Shown here in pieces: positions 6,796 through 7,127 of a stretch of 7,127 bases of DNA (positions within the stretch are counted from its first letter, which is position 1; each line of letters begins with the position of its first letter). The stretch is from RGIG8785 sp045655245 (GTDB taxonomy: Bacteria > Bacillota > Clostridia > RGIG8785), in NCBI GenBank assembly GCA_045655245.1, contig JAZOOX010000053.1, positions 1 through 7,127 on the forward strand, read 5' to 3'. Position numbers and translations under genes: made by a program. The notes under the pieces are model-generated. The model did not search any database. It was not told where the DNA came from and saw only the letters and a program-made list of their open reading frames with translations.

Positions 6796-6805
6796 CACCT
6801 CCTCT
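6796..6805 (-). promoter_or_regulatory. Strong ribosome binding site deciding a TTG start
   Basis: AGAGGAGGTG, close to full complementarity with the 16S rRNA 3' end. The AGGAGG core is 7 nt before TTG 6790. This makes the TTG a credible start codon. Confidence 0.88.
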
Positions 6806-6808
6806 GGG

Positions 6809-6836
6809 ATATTTTTACACACTTGCATAAAAATAT
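6809..6836. repeat. Perfect AT-rich dyad between the -10 box and the RBS
   Basis: Perfect 9-bp arms ATATTTTTA (6809-6817) and TAAAAATAT (6828-6836) around a 10-bp centre. The dyad overlaps the end of the -10 box and the expected transcription start of the permease-htpG operon. The position suits a repressor operator; the AT-rich composition means chance cannot be excluded. Confidence 0.5.
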
Positions 6837-6863
6837 TATAAATCAAAGGATTTTTACTGTCAA
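6835..6863 (-). promoter_or_regulatory. Consensus sigma-A promoter of the permease-htpG-DUF2156 operon
   Basis: Minus strand: -35 TTGACA (6858-6863), a 17-bp spacer, and -10 TATAAT (6835-6840). Both hexamers match the consensus exactly. Predicted transcription start is near 6828, with a leader of about 38 nt to TTG 6790. Confidence 0.9.
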
Positions 6864-6905
6864 TTACTTTTCCGCGGATATTTCTATTATTTTTCAAAAT
6901 TTCTA

Positions 6906-6934
6906 TTGACAAAATTAAAATTCAGTGCTATCAT
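6906..6934 (+). promoter_or_regulatory. Promoter of tRNA-Arg
   Basis: -35 TTGACA (6906-6911), a 17-bp spacer, and -10 TATCAT (6929-6934). The predicted start is about 9 nt before the mature tRNA 5' end. It is divergent from the permease operon promoter; the two -35 boxes are about 42 bp apart. Confidence 0.85.
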
Positions 6935-6949
6935 AGTTTATGCTGATTT

Positions 6950-7026
6950 GCGCTTGTAGCTCAGCTGGATAGAGTGTTTGGCTACGAACCAAAAGGTCAG
7001 GGGTTCGAATCCCTTCAAGCGCGCCA
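6950..7026 (+). tRNA. tRNA-Arg (anticodon ACG), CCA encoded
   Basis: 77-nt cloverleaf. The acceptor stem GCGCTTG pairs with CAAGCGC (7016-7022), with discriminator G and encoded CCA (7024-7026). The D stem is GCTC/GAGT. The anticodon stem TTTGG/CCAAA encloses loop CTACGAA with anticodon ACG at 6984-6986, read after A34-to-I editing as ICG for CGU/CGC/CGA. The T arm is AGGGG-TTCGAAT-CCCTT. It has its own promoter and terminator, so it is a single-gene unit. Confidence 0.97.
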
Positions 7027-7033
7027 CAAAAAG

Positions 7034-7058
7034 AGCACCCCTTGCGGGTGCTTTTTTT
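7034..7058 (+). terminator. Intrinsic terminator of tRNA-Arg
   Basis: Stem AGCACCC (7034-7040) and GGGTGCT (7046-7052), loop CTTGC, then a T run (7052-7058). An A run on the left (7028-7032) gives a T run on the minus strand too, so it may stop transcription coming from the right as well. Confidence 0.92.
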
Positions 7059-7060
7059 GT

Positions 7061-7082
7061 GCTTGTGGGATTCGAACCCTGA
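7061..7082 (-). repeat. Inverted, degenerate copy of a tRNA T-arm and 3' acceptor segment
   Basis: Read on the minus strand, this segment contains CAGGGTTCGAATCCC followed by ACAAGC. It matches the T-arm and 3' acceptor strand of the tRNA-Arg just upstream (6997-7020) at most positions, but in the opposite orientation. The T stem keeps only three good pairs next to a perfect TTCGAAT loop. No D arm or anticodon arm is recognisable beside it, so it is not a functional tRNA. It may be a tRNA-derived fragment or part of a dispersed repeat. Confidence 0.6.
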
Positions 7083-7098
7083 GAGGGCGCACACCGTA

Positions 7099-7125
7099 GC
7101 AAAAAGGTATGGATTACCTTTTTGC
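7099..7125. repeat. Perfect 11-bp inverted repeat at the right edge
   Basis: GCAAAAAGGTA (7099-7109) and TACCTTTTTGC (7115-7125) around TGGAT. The arms match perfectly. No T tract directly follows within the window, so a terminator is not supported. It follows the tRNA-like fragment directly and may belong to the same repeat unit; the window ends 2 bases later. Confidence 0.65.
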
Positions 7126-7127
7126 AG

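Noticed and set aside
6791..6949. CIRCE or other known heat-shock operator upstream of the htpG operon
   Set aside because: No TTAGCACTC-N9-GAGTGCTAA-like sequence is present; only the AT-rich dyad described above.
6997..7082. Integration (att) site duplication at tRNA-Arg
   Set aside because: The second copy is inverted, whereas attL/attR copies are direct repeats. No integrase is visible in the window.
7060..7127. Plus-strand open stretch containing WDSNPERAH running off the right edge
   Set aside because: It is the antisense reading of a tRNA-like T-arm fragment, starts beside a terminator and has no RBS. Treated as repeat sequence rather than a gene.
7061..7127. Second tRNA gene on the minus strand
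   Set aside because: Only the T loop and part of the 3' acceptor strand are present. The T stem has mismatches, and no D or anticodon arm could be folded beside it.

Overview
The window looks like a piece of a low-to-mid GC Bacillota chromosome, most likely a Clostridia/Oscillospirales-type gut anaerobe. This is inferred from strong AGGAGG ribosome-binding sites, consensus sigma-A promoters with 17-bp spacers, GTG and TTG starts, a tRNA gene that encodes its CCA end, and protein families typical of that group. These include a long clostridial-type GluRS, a stand-alone DUF2156 protein and a YtvI-like AI-2E permease. I could run no database search, so the taxonomy is an inference.

All five protein genes lie on the minus strand in two transcription units; the window therefore reads right to left. 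Unit 1 starts at a perfect TTGACA-17-TATAAT promoter (6835-6863). It carries an AI-2E/YtvI-like membrane protein (5696-6790, TTG start), htpG/Hsp90 (3943-5709) and a DUF2156 protein related to the C-terminal acyltransferase-like domain of phosphatidylglycerol lysyltransferase (3072-3956). Successive genes overlap by 14 nt each. The unit ends at an intrinsic terminator (3063-3088) whose stem includes the last codons and stop codon of the DUF2156 gene.

Unit 2 starts at its own promoter (2992-3020) and carries gltX (glutamyl-tRNA synthetase, GTG start at 2947) and glnS (glutaminyl-tRNA synthetase). They are coupled by a TAATG stop/start overlap, and glnS runs off the left edge of the window. The pair charges tRNA-Glu and tRNA-Gln directly. 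The leader is only about 40 nt, so it cannot hold a T-box.

On the right, divergent from unit 1, a plus-strand promoter (6906-6934) drives a tRNA-Arg(ACG) gene (6950-7026) with its own intrinsic terminator (7034-7058). The last 70 bases hold an inverted, degenerate copy of the tRNA T-arm and 3' acceptor region, and then a perfect 11-bp-arm hairpin. These are the least ordinary elements here. Otherwise this is mostly housekeeping core genome; I do not see a convincing new defence, mobile or biosynthetic system. There is no stretch over 300 bases without a gene.
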